Of a stretch of 64,000 nt of DNA, positions 34,731 to 45,680 are shown in pieces. Under the pieces are notes generated by a model. It had not been told where the DNA came from and made no database searches. It saw only the letters and a program-made list of their open reading frames with translations. This DNA comes from Micropterix aruncella (taxonomy: Eukaryota; Arthropoda; Insecta; Lepidoptera; Micropterigidae): contig OX155961.1 of the NCBI GenBank assembly GCA_944548615.1, forward strand, positions 29,060,770 through 29,124,769, given 5' to 3'. Numbering within the stretch: position 1 is the stretch's first letter; every line of letters begins with the position of its first letter. A program made the translations under genes and the position numbers.

Positions 34731-35509
34731 CATGGACTGATTGAGAACATTCCGAAAATAAATATGTAATTATATGGATACTTACTTATTTCAATAAATA
34801 ATTATAATTATACAAAAATAATTATAAACACAGTAGTTTTTAGTCGTATTTTTTATTCCATTAAATATATTTATTTGTTCTATATTTAGTTTCTAAAGAG
34901 TGGGTGTTACAACACAATAATATTAATGTTACAACATTAATGTTATTTATACATTAATAAATTGATTAAAAGAAAAAGTTCGTGGAAAAAAAACGAGATA
35001 TTTTGACCACGGCAATCAGGCATCGTGCTGCTGGTGCGGTATTTAAGTAGTATTTGCGAAAAGGAAAATCAGAGTGGGCAGACCGTTTGGGACGTTAAAC
35101 GGAATAAAATATGATCTAACGTAGCGAAACCTTGCCAACTGAAAACTTCACTAATACGTTCTCTACTCATTTATATATTATCAAACTAAACCATCTATCC
35201 AACTATTATCCAACAATGTCTCAAGTAAAAACGTAGTAATGCCCTGTAATTCGTTTTTTATAAGCCGTGTGTCCTTCTACCAACATACTTCAGGTAGTCG
35301 AAAAACCAAAAAAAAAGAAATGGCGATGTAGTCAATAAATTAAAAATACGAATTACAATAAATTTATTTTTGTAATTAAGTGTTTAACAAGTAAATATAT
35401 TACAAAGAAAAAGAAACACGATGCCGTTACCGAAAGTGATCTATTGTATTTAGAATTATTTTTATTATGGTTTTTTATGAAATATTTGTGGTTTAAATAT
35501 TTATCCATA
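34731..35509. other. No gene; AT-rich
   Basis: Nothing coding was recognised. Confidence 0.45.
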
Positions 35510-35646
35510 TATATATATAAGTATATATTTCTGTAATATACTCAATCAGACCTTTTATATGACACTAAACACGATATAGTCATGTTAATTTATTGACATT
35601 TGGACGTATGGGCATTTAGACAACTAGCTACTGATGTTTGGACAGT

Positions 35647-35691
35647 TAAGGTATCCTATAACACTCGGACTGTTATAGGATACCTTAACTC
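35647..35691. other. Perfect hairpin, 18-bp stem
   Basis: GTTAAGGTATCCTATAAC and its exact complement are separated by 9 nt (ACTCGGACT). It sits where the other family E copies have no such sequence, so it is an addition to this copy. Confidence 0.8.
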
Positions 35692-35710
35692 ACACTGATG
35701 TAGCGATTCT

Positions 35711-35884
35711 AACAAACCACACACTTCTAAATCAGTTAGAGCTTTTACAAGATATGGTGTAATAAAAAAACTGAAAACGTACATAGATGAACCCTGAAAC
35801 AAACCACACACTTCTAAATCAGTTAGAGCTTTTACAAGTTATGGTGTAATAAAAAAAACTGAAAACGTACATAGATGAACCCTG
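35711..35884. repeat. Tandem 87-bp duplication
   Basis: AACAAACCACACACTTCTAA starts at 35711 and 35798. The two units differ only by A/T at one site and by one A in a homopolymer. Confidence 0.85.
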
Positions 35885-35940
35885 AACCCATTACACTCTT
35901 TTTTTGTCGGACAGTCGTGTAAAAAGGTGATATACAAAGT

Positions 35941-36954
35941 CTGCCTCACTAGTGCGAAGCCCCTACCAAGATTGAATCGACTAGGTTAGCTAGGTATAAG
36001 GTTTGAATTGTGGATTGTGCGCATACTTATCGAAATAATATAACCAAGAAAAGTAAAAAAAGAAGATACGTATTTAGCATCGCTAATAAATAAGCAGTTT
36101 ATATCTTAATAGTGTTTTATCTAGATAGCTTAATAACCTAATAGATAGAGAGTAGATGTCCTATTTAGCGATAAGGCCTCACGGACCGTATTACGGTCGT
36201 AAGCCTTAATTAGCGCGTTGGAATGATTCAACCCTGGCGTGATTTGGCGTGACAACCCTGGAGTGACAACCCTGGCAATTCCAAAGCGCCGATTCAACAA
36301 TGCCCTGTAATTAGATTTCATAAGCCGTCTGTCCGACCAACATACTTCAGGTATTCGAAAAGAAAAAAAAGTATATACCTAATAGATAGAGAGATATAAA
36401 ATAATAATTAGTACAAACAATAAACACTTCTGCGTGGAGGCTACCATATGGATGCTGACCTGTAAGTTAAGTCGACCTTAATACATATGTCATAATGGCC
36501 TAACTTCTCAGAGCCCATTATCTGCCCAAAACACTATACAATAATACTACAAAACAATAGCCACGACGATAATAAAGTCGAAAGCCAAACACGCACAACC
36601 TAATTTCAAAATGGTGACAGTTCTCGTTAACGTTCGGTTAACGAACGCTAACCGGAGATCCTGGCTCGGTTAAAAGGAATTACCAACGTTAGCTTATCAG
36701 CGTGTGGTGCAAACGAATTTGGAATTTAATTATTGTTAGTGCTGTTAACCGGTATTATCTTTCTTAACAGAAGTAAGTGCAAGTAGCCTATAGAACTAAT
36801 TTCCTAAATGCGTTCTCGGTGCCGCTAGTGTTGCCACATGTGTTGAAAAAAAAAAGTATTTATATTTTTTATTAACTGATAAATGTATTGAAAGATTATT
36901 TACTAATTTTCTACTAAGTGGCATCGGATGCAAAATTAACGGGGTATCTATTAT
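35941..36954. other. Mostly unassigned; contains a retrotransposon scrap
   Basis: AT-rich, with a GTTAACG/CGTTAAC palindromic cluster at 36628-36656. The retrotransposon scrap is described separately. Confidence 0.4.
36163..36246 (-). pseudogene. 84-bp scrap of RNase-H non-LTR ORF2
   Basis: On the minus strand it reads TPGLNHSNALIKAYDRNTVR EALSLNR-like sequence, matching TPGLNHSKALIKAYDRKTAH at 44947-45020. It has about 90% nucleotide identity by eye. It is bounded by short repeats of GACAACCCTGG at 36240-36275. Confidence 0.75.
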
Positions 36955-37172
36955 TTTTACACTCACTGCCCAACAAAAGAGGACTGTAATGTGTTCAGTG
37001 TTCATCTATGTCCGTTCTTTATATCACCATAACTTCTGAACGCTTGAACCAATTTAAGTGCTTACTATTGTTAGAATAGTAATCTCATCACGAGTGTCAG
37101 ATAGGGTACCGTGACCGTGCAAATATCAAGTGAGTACTTGTTTAAATCTCCAAATGTCAATAAATTAACATA
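36955..37172 (+). repeat. Family E repeat, copy 3
   Basis: ACTCACTGCCCAACAAAAGA, GTTCAGTGTTCATCTATG, ACTTCTGAACGCTTGAACC and CCAAATGTCAATAAATTAAC. It ends exactly where a truncated family A copy begins. Confidence 0.7.
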
Positions 37173-37425
37173 AATATAGAGACTGGAGTAATCCGGTCGC
37201 AATTGGAAGTAAGGGCGTGAGTGTAAGCCCGCTGGGTAAGACTCCTGGATATCTCGCGGTTAAGGCGTTGGCCTCTTACGGGTTTGTGGCGGAGCTAGAC
37301 GGTGGAGTATCTTTGTCCTAAGTCTTCTGCGCTCACTCCAGGGAGATAGAACGACCAATCGTAGAAACTTCCCGAGGTGACGGGCTCGCCCGTTGTAGTC
37401 GACAACTCTAGTTGGTCGTAGAAGA
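37173..37425 (+). repeat. Family A repeat, 5'-truncated copy 6
   Basis: It begins at AGAGACTGGAGTAATCCGG (equivalent to about 4831 in copy 3) and runs to GGTGACGGGCTCGCCCGTTG. It abuts family E without a gap. Repeated 5' truncation suggests copying by retroposition. Confidence 0.75.
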
Positions 37426-38037
37426 CTTGAACCACATTAAATATATCTGTTTTCCTAAATGCGTGCGTGGTCCGGCGCGGCGATCACGACTGAGTGAATC
37501 GAGCAACCTTTTCCGAAGGGTGATCGAGCGAAACTCCGGAATATGCGATTACATCGCGTAAAAACCTCTCATGGGTTTTATTGTTGTGTGCTATGTGCTA
37601 ATTGACAGGCTTGGGGCTATATCAGAAAGGGTCGAAATGACGTTGTATATCGGTAGGGAATTAATTTAGCAATGGGTCCGATTGCCGATGTGTCCCTCAG
37701 GTGGGAGTCGCCGCGCCCCTCGGCGGCTGCGGCGCTGATATCCGCGCTGAAAAAGGCCAACCGTGCTGAAAACGTAAAAAGGCAGTTTCGCTTTTATAGT
37801 CACTTCTGCTGCGGATGCAGATTACGGAACACGGCACCAGGAATGAGAAGAGAAATGTGGGGGGAGGCGACCCGCAATGACGTCATATTGCTTTTACTTT
37901 GTTTCACTTTATGCCGCCCTCAGTTTATGCCTCACATCACATCACATCAGCTATATGTCACAACTTGGGAACCATACGGGCTTAACAGCCAAAATTGCAA
38001 AAATGACTGAAAATCGCCGAATTATCTGATAAAAACC
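37426..38037. other. No gene confirmed; open stretch 37672-38010
   Basis: A 112-codon plus-strand frame with ATG (MGPIADVSLRWESPRPSAAA...) lies in GC-richer sequence. No domain, splice pattern or homologue is recognised. A (CACAT)3 repeat is at 37930-37947. Confidence 0.25.
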
Positions 38038-38275
38038 TATTTTTACACGACTCCCCAACAAAATGTGTTCAGGATTCATCAACGTATATTTTCCATTTCT
38101 TTATTCCACCATAAATTCTAAACGCTTGTACCGATTTAGAAGCGTATGATGCTGTTAGAATCTTTATGTCTTCCCAAGTGTCATAAAATACATTAACTAT
38201 CAAAATATCAAGTAAGTAGTGGTCTAGACGTCCAAATGCCCAAATGGTAATAAATTTATATAATTAAATTTTTTA
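38038..38275 (+). repeat. Family E repeat, copy 4
   Basis: TTTACACGACTCCCCAACAA, GTTCAGGATTCATCAACG, ATAAATTCTAAACGCTTG and CCAAATGGTAATAAATTTA. Confidence 0.65.
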
Positions 38276-38279
38276 GAAT

Positions 38280-38490
38280 AACATTTTGTGAGAACAGAAG
38301 GGGGAGAGAGTGAGAGAGAGAGAGGATTGAAGGGGGAAGGTTAGGGGAGAGGGCTGAGAGGTCGGAAGGAGGGGGTGGAGAGGGTTTGAGGGGGAGTTGG
38401 GGTGGCTGGGTATTTAGGGGGTTTGGACAGCGAGGGGGATTTTCTACTTGCCGGGAAAGTCTAGGGGTGACACAACCGATTTTTTTTTAC
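38280..38490 (+). repeat. Family F block with G-rich spacer
   Basis: A G/A-rich stretch of about 150 bp leads into CTACTTGCCGGGAAAGTCTA and GGGGTGACACAACCGATTTT. The block recurs inverted at 39494-39570. Confidence 0.7.
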
Positions 38491-38679
38491 TCAGTATAGT
38501 TTTAAACGATTTTCAAAGATTTAAATCATCTTACCGCTATCTAGCATTCTTGATCGTAGATCGAATGAGCAAGGCACTTCAACGTAATTGAATTAATCCA
38601 ATGAAATATTATTTGTACATAATATATAAGAAGTATGTTTCCGTTTATATTTAAAACATTACTGTCAATAAAGTGGCTG

Positions 38680-38702
38680 TCGATTTCGACGGGTTTCAGC
38701 TA
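38680..38702 (+). mobile_element. Helitron-like 3' end
   Basis: GTCGATTTCGAC (5-bp stem, 2-nt loop) is followed 7 nt later by CAGCTAG and then T, as at Helitron 3' termini. The 5' end was not located. Confidence 0.4.
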
Positions 38703-38851
38703 GTATATATTATTTATAATTGAATTTAAAATAAATGGGCAACCTGTTTGATTTGGCAAATGTAACACTTCATACAGCTTCACAAAATAAAATAAGTTAG
38801 GAGTAGAAACATATATTTAAAAACAATCTTTTATTAAAATGCTTTGTCCCG

Positions 38852-39345
38852 AGCCAACCCTGGGTGCAGCAGCCATGTCATAGTGGAACTTAGAATGGGC
38901 TATCATAATTGAATGCTATACAGAATTTCGATTTTGAGCTGTTGACCGTTGAGGAGTCCCCTCGTTGGAAGTCAACCCTGAATGCAGCAGCCCTATCGAG
39001 GTGAAACTTAGAACGGCCTATCATAACTGAATGCGTATACAAAATTTTGTTTCTGTGCTGCTGACCGTTGGGAAGTCCCCTTGATGAAAGCTAACTCTGG
39101 GTGCAGGAGCCCTGTCGCGGTGAAACTTAGAACGGCCTATCATAATTGAATGCGTATACAAAACTTCGTTTATGTGCTGTTGAACGTTGAGGAGTTTCCT
39201 TTTCGGGAGCCAACCTTCGGTGCAGCAGCCATGTCATGGAGAAATTTAGAACGGGTTATTATAATTGCATGCGTATATAAAATTATGTGTCTGTGTTGTT
39301 GACCGTGGAAGAGTATCCTCATCGGGAGCCGATTCTGGGTGTAGA
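38852..39345. repeat. Tandem array, 4.2 units of 118-119 bp
   Basis: Units start AGCCAACCCTGGGTGCAGCA at 38852 and, with changes, at 38970, 39089, 39208 and 39327. Each has TAGAACGGCCTATCATAA and CTGTTGACCGTTGAGGAGT. The regular period and moderate divergence mark a minisatellite. It lies between inverted family F blocks. Confidence 0.85.
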
Positions 39346-39493
39346 ATAAGGTCATGTCATTGCCATCGAAACTAAACCAACGTGCAAAATTTCAACTTCA
39401 TTGGATAAGAGGAAGTGGTTCGAATTCAGCTTGCAAGATTTGACCTATAAACAAAGATACTAACATACATTGCAATGTAAATAAAAGCTTGTA

Positions 39494-39570
39494 AAAATTG
39501 GTTGTGTCACCCCAAAACTTTCCCGGCAAGTAACCAAAGACTGATTTCATCCCCCCCCCCCCCCCCCCCA
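39494..39570 (-). repeat. Family F block, inverted partner, with C-run
   Basis: TTGTGTCACCCCAAAACTTT then CCCGGCAAGTAACC is the complement of 38441-38478. A C-run at 39551-39569 matches the G-rich spacer. Confidence 0.7.
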
Positions 39571-40148
39571 CAACGTACACGTCTCCATGCACCGAATCAC
39601 GTTTCCCGTGCTTCATTTATTTACGAGAAAAGACAAGGTTTTGTACGTTTCGATAGATTACGTATAGAATTCTCAACAATCCGGTCTGTGGGAAAATTAA
39701 AATTACCATTTTTCGATCGCATCGCGGCGGTCGCGGGATTTTCGCAGTGGGTGCTGCAAAGTTCGCCTGCCGGCCCATAAATCCTCCACGGTCCGCAGAT
39801 ACGAGAGCTCTTCATTTAAAATTAATTTGAAATCCGCGCCCGGAAGCCACCTTATATAAATAACCCGGAATATATCCGGCGTCAACTTTGAAACTTTTCT
39901 AAAATACGACAACGACGGCTTCGCCTATATTTTAGGGCGTCATTCTCGATGAATTTGCATATTGTTTTAAAGTAGTGAGTTATGTACACGACTATAGATA
40001 GTAAAAATATTACTTTAGGTGCAGAAGAACTCTATACAAACAGAAACACCGGGTTAACTACAGTTTGTACGGCCTATTCTTGCAACACTGAAGTTAATTT
40101 TACTTAAGATAAATTACTTTTATTTTAATTCAGTAAGCATTGGATTAA
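39571..40148. other. No gene confirmed
   Basis: A minus-strand open stretch of 69 codons (39703-39912) and a TATATAAATA near 39853 were noted. No domain supports a gene. Confidence 0.3.
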
Positions 40149-40152
40149 TTAA

Positions 40153-40829
40153 CCCTTTAAGGACCCTGGGACATACGTGTCCCATAATTTCATAATCAAT
40201 TTATAATTATAGAATACGAATAATTTATAAATTATATTTTAATGATGTTATTGAGTCTCTAGAATTTCTATATTAGCAAAAAAAATATTGTTCATTTTTA
40301 AATATTGCAGATGACCAACGAACTCTGTTATTTTTAGATAAATCGAAACGACTTTTTAAATCTATTTCTTTCTTTTAAGTACGTTTTTTATTATGAAATC
40401 GAAGACTCTTCCCGGTTGTTTGACATTATAAACAGGATAGAAAACGAATTTACAGCGTGAAGTTTGTATCACCCGGCGTTTCTGCGATTAGGGTAGACTA
40501 AAAGAGCTGTCAATCCGTTGTTCCGCGGGTAGGCCGCATACCACTGCCGCCACTGCGTAGATTATAACGGTGGTGGGGGGGGGGGCTTAAATTCGTTTTC
40601 TATCATATTTGTAATGTTTTTAAGTATGTATGGTTCCTGAGTTAAATAATAAAATAATCAAATTTTGGAAAACGTTGTAACTTGGCATTGTTATGGACCA
40701 CAGGAACACTTATTTCCCATCAATTCATACAAAATCTATTGAACCAATTTTCATAAACCTTGACCCTTTAACAGTTGTAGTAATCATAATTTTCCGTACT
40801 CTACAGCAAAGGTTATGGTCCTCAAAGGG
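40153..40829. mobile_element. piggyBac-type MITE, 677 bp, TTAA target
   Basis: It is flanked by TTAA at 40149-40152 and 40830-40833. Terminal inverted repeats are CCCTTTAAGGACC and CCCTTTGAGGACC. TTAA duplication with CCC-starting ends is the piggyBac signature. No transposase is present. A partial family C sequence (AAGTTTGTATCACCCGGCG, near 40460) and a G-run (40575-40585) lie inside, so it has taken an insertion. Confidence 0.7.
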
Positions 40830-40833
40830 TTAA

Positions 40834-41472
40834 AGTCCTTAAGCCAAGGCTATTTAAATAACAATAGGGTTGGACTTTTATGAAGTTAAGCTATATGCGT
40901 CAACGAAGAACAGCTACCAAATATCATAAAATTGTATGAAAAGATTGTTAGTTTTTATGTGTGAGTTGAAAAAATAATAATATTAATAGAAAAGCTTAAT
41001 TAAGTAGTAATAAATGTATTACGTAAAAATATAAGTATAAATACTTCAGTTTATTTTTTAAATAATAACCGCTGATAACCGACTGGTCGTCGTTTGCTGA
41101 CCCCTTCGTTCGTTGACCCTTGAAATACGATTTCGCTGTCTTCCTCCATTCAGCCGTTATCTCCCTGTCCTCATGGCGGATCTCATGGATATTATTTAAG
41201 TTAAATTCCCCAACTTGCTAATTAAGTGCTACTCCTTCAGTCTTTATTCTCTTTTATTACCTTTATCATTACCTCGGGCGCACCTGATCTGACATGCAGC
41301 GGTCGGAAACTTTTATTTGACCCTCCCGCCAGAGTGGAGTCTTAGACCGCCCCTTCCAGTACCCGTCTCGTGGCGGCGAAATGAATACTCCTTTTCAGTT
41401 TCTTGCCCGAAGCCGTGGAGAGTAGGTACAGCATCGTCCGTGACCTGTCAGGCTCATTGCCACCGATAATAT
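40834..41472. other. No gene recognised
   Basis: AT-rich, with a GC-richer part at 41080-41470 lacking any recognised frame. Confidence 0.4.
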
Positions 41473-41476
41473 TTAA

Positions 41477-41730
41477 CCCCTCAGGCCCCGATTGGCCGAT
41501 ATCGGCCACAACACGATTCAGCGTGACGGCCCCGTTTTTATTTTATTTTATTTTAATTTATTTTATTTTATTATGTTTTATTATGTTAATATGTTTCATT
41601 TTAATTATGGGTACAGTGGTCTGGCAGTAATTAAAGTTTTGGTGTCGTAATTCAATTTTTTTACTAATTTTTCCTAATTGTTTTTGGGACAGCCACTTGT
41701 CAATCGGCTGAGGGGCCGAGGCTTGAAGGG
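41477..41730. mobile_element. Second TTAA-flanked MITE, 254 bp
   Basis: TTAA is present at 41473-41476 and 41731-41734. Ends are CCCCTCAGGCC and, inverted, CCCTTCAAGCC, with further inverted similarity around CGATTG. The centre is (TTTTA)-rich. It has no coding sequence. Confidence 0.5.
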
Positions 41731-41889
41731 TTAAGGTGCGTATTTTCTAAATATTCCGTCACAATTGCTTATTTAACTCATTTGATGATATAATAAATTT
41801 AATTACCTAATTGTATTTGAGTGTCTTAGAATAAATGTTTTTTACCTTATTTTAATGTTTGATAATGTTTATATCTGCTTAGTAAACAG

Positions 41890-42165
41890 TATATTTACAT
41901 AGTCTCCCGACCTCTTCAGTAAAAACTCAGAGTTCACATACCCATTGGCTGTCGCCGCACGGTGCGCAAACCGTCAAGTAGCGCCGGCGGGCGATTCCCC
42001 AGGAAAAGCCGATCCACAAGCCGTGAGGCCTGGGATGTTAGAGTCCTCCTCGAGGTAGTTTTCCACACGAGGAGGCTACTGAATAGGAGCTGAATCGTGA
42101 TATGGGCCGACCTTGAAACACTTTGGATCTTAAGGCCCAAGCTGCACGAGATCGTTTGCTACCAT
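41890..42165 (-). repeat. Family B repeat, 5' part
   Basis: The minus strand reads CGTGCAGCTTGGGCCTTAAG, CGGCCCATATCACGATTCA, GAGTCCTCCTCGAGG-type blocks (inverted), then GACGGTTTGCGCACCGTGCG. It matches 26890-27240. Confidence 0.65.
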
Positions 42166-44017
42166 TAAAATGATCAATCGATAGTACGGCGCGCCCTGGA
42201 TGCTTTAGTGAAACAATTTTTTTTTTACCCAGGTATTTGCCCCCCCCCCCCCCCCCCTAAATGGGCGCCTGGGGTATGTACCCTAGTTTGGTTTGCCCCC
42301 CCCCCCCCACCCCTAGATCCTTGAATGCCCCGCTAACACTGCCAGAGCTTCTCCCCGTTCACCTCTTCTCGACCCATGTCATCAAGAAATGTGTAAAGGA
42401 AACGGTTGCAGCTCAAATAGAAATTCGAGAGCAAGATTTCAGTTAAACAGCCTTCAGCAATTCGTAAATTGTGTCTTACTGTCTGTATAAATCGTTCTAG
42501 TTTTGGTGTATTCTGTTAGTGTATCTAGCCGGATTGATGTCCCTAAAGTTCAAAGCTATATATAATATCATTGATTTTATAGAGTATTAGTTTGTTCAGT
42601 ACCGTACAAAGTTTTGGCAGGTAGGATTTCACTACGAAATACACCGCGTAGATAGATGGTGGTATACTGTGGTAGACGGTACTCATAGTTCCAAACGCCG
42701 ATTAATATTCTCTTATGTCCAGTAGCCTAATATACGACATTTTAAACACTCCGTTTCGGTATCCCAAAATTAAATAATAATATAATAAAACAAACGAGTT
42801 TTTAATCATAGTTAATATAATTTTATTATTATTTACTTAAAGATGTCAATGTTTCTTTCGGTATACAGGTTTCAATGCGTAATAATAAGGAACTTTAATG
42901 TTAGATTAGTTTGAAATAAATTTTGATATCCTATATAATTTGAGATTTGTATCCTAATTTGAAATAAAATATTAATATATTAACAAACGTATTTTTAAAT
43001 TACAGTTCTTATTATTTTAATATTATTTACATAAAGACGTCCACTTTACATAAATAATAGAGGACATTCTGTCTCTTTGTATTATTTCTGTGATGAGTTC
43101 AGCTTATATATAAATGCGATTTATATCAATAATAATTATATGTCATTATTGTGATTATTATTAAATTATTGGGTTATTATAATCAATAAATCCTTTATAA
43201 AAAACATTCCTTCTCAATTTTATAATAGATGGCAAAATAAATTGCTATTAGGTTCGTCGGTCATTGCTTAGATTATTCTGCAGATTAGATTACAATGCCC
43301 TAGATTATTCTAATATTCTATATAATCAATGGTATAACTATAACTAAAATATGACTATCAATGGAATATTATTAAATGTACGACTATCGCAAATTTGCTC
43401 GTTTTGGCAAGATACAAACATTTTTTAAATATATCTAAAATTATTTTTTTCTTAGTATAGAACCACAATCAGGGTATATTATATTCTTTGTCATTTACAA
43501 TGAAATACAAAGAAGTTTTTTTTAGGAACAAACCGCTCTCCCGAATTCCATCTAGGTTTACCATCCTCATCTTTAATAGAATTATTATGGAGTTAAGTCG
43601 TAACAACATTATATTTAACGAGTTTTACTAAAACAATAGTCTGTGCCTTCGCTGGAAATTAAAGTTAATTTGCAGGCGTAATAATTTTCGAAACAAACTT
43701 CAAGCTTTAAAACAATGGTAACGGGTTCAATTCTGTTATTGTAAAGATTTATTAATTTACGGTTAAGTAAATTCTTAAATGGAACATTTTGTTCATAAGT
43801 TTTTTGGTTAGCTGTTAACTACGTTAAAAAAAAGTTTATGATAGCGAAGATCAAAATTGGAACAGATAATTTCCATCTCTCTCCGTCTGGTGGCTAAACA
43901 GAGGGCGCCTAGCGAGACGCCCTCTGTTATCATCCTCTCTCCAGTTTTTGGAGCATCCTCTCTCCTAGCATTCTTTCTCCAATTAGGTATGCTGCACACT
44001 TTGGAGCAATAATCATA
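42166..44017. other. No gene; C-runs then long AT-rich stretch
   Basis: C-runs lie at 42240-42257 and 42296-42309. 42460-43800 is very AT-rich. An inverted GGGCGCCTAGCGAGACGCCC is present near 43903. No domain was seen. Confidence 0.5.
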
Positions 44018-44431
44018 TTTCAATCTCGAAATATTGGTCGTATAGCATTTAAATTCGGTAAACAGATGCCTTGTTGGGCCGATATCACATTGTGAAATTT
44101 TCGTTGTAATGTCTCATCACGTGTCATACACATTTTAATCACATATTAACGCCGAGCCGCCGGAGGCTAGCCGAGAAACGAACCGCGCGCCGCCTGAGGC
44201 GGCTGTATAGCGATGCCCAAACGGGTTAACCCGCCAACCGAGAGATTTTATTTATGAAATTATTAATCCGATGAAATCAGTCCTTGACTACTTGCCGGGA
44301 AAGTCTTGAGGTGAGACGCTTGTTTTGTCCGGAAGATGGTTCAAATTATCTAAAATATAATTCCTAATATAACTTTGTACAACAAATACCTACTCTTTCA
44401 TAATTCTTTTGTCTAAGTAAGGAATACGATT
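44018..44431 (+). repeat. Family F copy, left half (interrupted)
   Basis: AACAGATGCCTTGTTGGGCC (44060) and ATGAAATCAGTCCTTGACTA/CTTGCCGGGAAAGTCTTGAG (44271-44312) are family F blocks. The copy resumes after the insertion at 45392 and is parallel to the uninterrupted copy at 47300-47655. Confidence 0.7.
44418..44431 (+). other. 14-bp target duplication, left
   Basis: TAAGGAATACGATT is present here and at 45392-45405, directly bounding the retrotransposon fragment. Confidence 0.9.
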
Positions 44432-45300
44432 GGCTAAAAAGCCAACTGCAATGGGAGGCCGGTAGCCTTAAATGGTATACTGATGGGTCCAAATCGGGAC
44501 TTGACGTAGGCTGTGGTATATATAGAGAGCGACCAAACTTCGAAAAAAGTGTAAACTTGGGAAAATACGCCTCCATATTCCAAGCGGAGGTTTACGCCAT
44601 TATTGAATGTGCGGATATCAACCTCCAAAAGGACTACGCAAACCACCGTATCCACTCGGATAGCAAAGCAGCTCTTATGGCACTAGCCTCGAATACTATT
44701 AATTCAAAACTAGTGCAAAACTGCATATCACTACTGAATTCCCTGGGCGAAAAAAACAGGGTAATTCTAAGATGGGTTCTCAGCCATGCAGGAATCGAGG
44801 GAAATGAAAAAGCCGACGAACTTGCTAAGACGGGTGCAAAGGGAACGTTATACGGCGCTGAACCTTGCTGTGGCGTACCAAAAAGCCTTGCAAACCTAAT
44901 GCTCAAACAAATATGTTTAGAACAATCCGTCAACCACTGGAAGAACACGCCAGGGTTGAATCATTCCAAAGCGCTTATTAAGGCTTACGACCGTAAGACT
45001 GCCCATGAGGCCCTATCGCTGAATAGGAACAATCTACGCATACTGGTGAGGGCGCTCACGGGGCATTGTGGCCTGAACAAACACATGTTCAACCTCAAGC
45101 TCAGAGACACAAAAATGTGCAGGTTCTGCCAAGGGGCAGAGGAAACTCCCCAGTACCTCATGTGCGAGTGTGGCCCGCTGATGCGTAAAAGATACACCCA
45201 CTTGGGTGGTCACTACCTCCAACCTGAGGAGGTAAAACAATCTGGCGCCAAAAGCCGGCTGCAGTTCTTAAATGACACTAGGCTTAGCGCAGAACTATAG
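44432..45300 (+). CDS. RNase H and zinc-knuckle end of an I/R1-like ORF2 (partial, no start)
   Basis: About 288 codons are open from the 5' junction to TAG. RNase H catalytic residues are visible in order: WYTDGSK (Asp), FQAEVYAI (Glu), HSDSKAAL (Asp) and SHAGIEGNEKADELA (His, Asp). Downstream come ALTGHCGLNKHMFNLKL and a C-x2-C...C-x-C knuckle (MCRFCQGAEETPQYLMCECG). RNase H would degrade element RNA from the hybrid. Endonuclease and RT are missing through 5' truncation, so it cannot transpose by itself. The ATG/TTG starts inside are not native starts. No stops or shifts are present. A related scrap lies at 36163. Confidence 0.85.
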
Positions 45301-45391
45301 TAGGTGGCGAACACAATAGATCAGCAATGGTCGCAGTGTTATATGGCTCATAAAGACCTTATAAAAGCCCCACTCAACAAATAAATAATAA
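44432..45391 (+). mobile_element. 5'-truncated RNase-H non-LTR insertion, 960 bp
   Basis: It is bounded by a 14-bp duplication, contains the end of ORF2 and about 90 bp of 3' UTR, and finishes in an AAATAAATAATAA tail. The comparable family F copy at 47369 lacks the insert, giving an empty site. These are the marks of target-primed reverse transcription. The open frame suggests a recent event. Confidence 0.88.
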
Positions 45392-45680
45392 TAAGGAATA
45401 CGATTTCCGAGCATCATCGAACTAAAGGATAAATACAGACTTATATTTTTATTTATTTTTTTTGATAAACAAAAAAACAGTATCAAAAATTTATCTCAGT
45501 ATGTAACTTGGCAAGAATTTGAAGATACAACCTCACACTTTCAATTAACGCAATATCAAGATATCCCTGAATATAAAAACTGTTAAAACTGTGTCTCATA
45601 GTGCCAGTTGCCTTAATTTAGAAGTCTCATACCGTGGTTTTCATTATTTTAACCGCACTGTTGATCAGGATAAACATAGT
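45392..45680 (+). repeat. 14-bp duplication (right) and family F copy, right half
   Basis: TAAGGAATACGATT is followed by AACTAAAGGATAAATACAGA, GTGTCTCATAGTGCCAGTTG and GGTTTTCATTATTTTAACCG, parallel to 47385-47640. Confidence 0.75.

Larger units (their letters stand above)
35510..35940 (-). repeat. Family E repeat, inverted copy with internal additions
   Basis: The ends match family E in reverse (AATTTATTGACATTTGG at the left; CATTACACTC...GTCGTGTAAAAA at the right). The interior holds a perfect hairpin and a doubled 87-bp unit (separate entries). Confidence 0.65.

Noticed and set aside
37672..38010. 112-codon ORF as a gene
   Set aside because: No domain, no repeat or context support. Left as unassigned.
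38852..39345. CRISPR-like array
   Set aside because: Repeats are contiguous 119-bp units without spacers, in a eukaryotic repeat-rich context.
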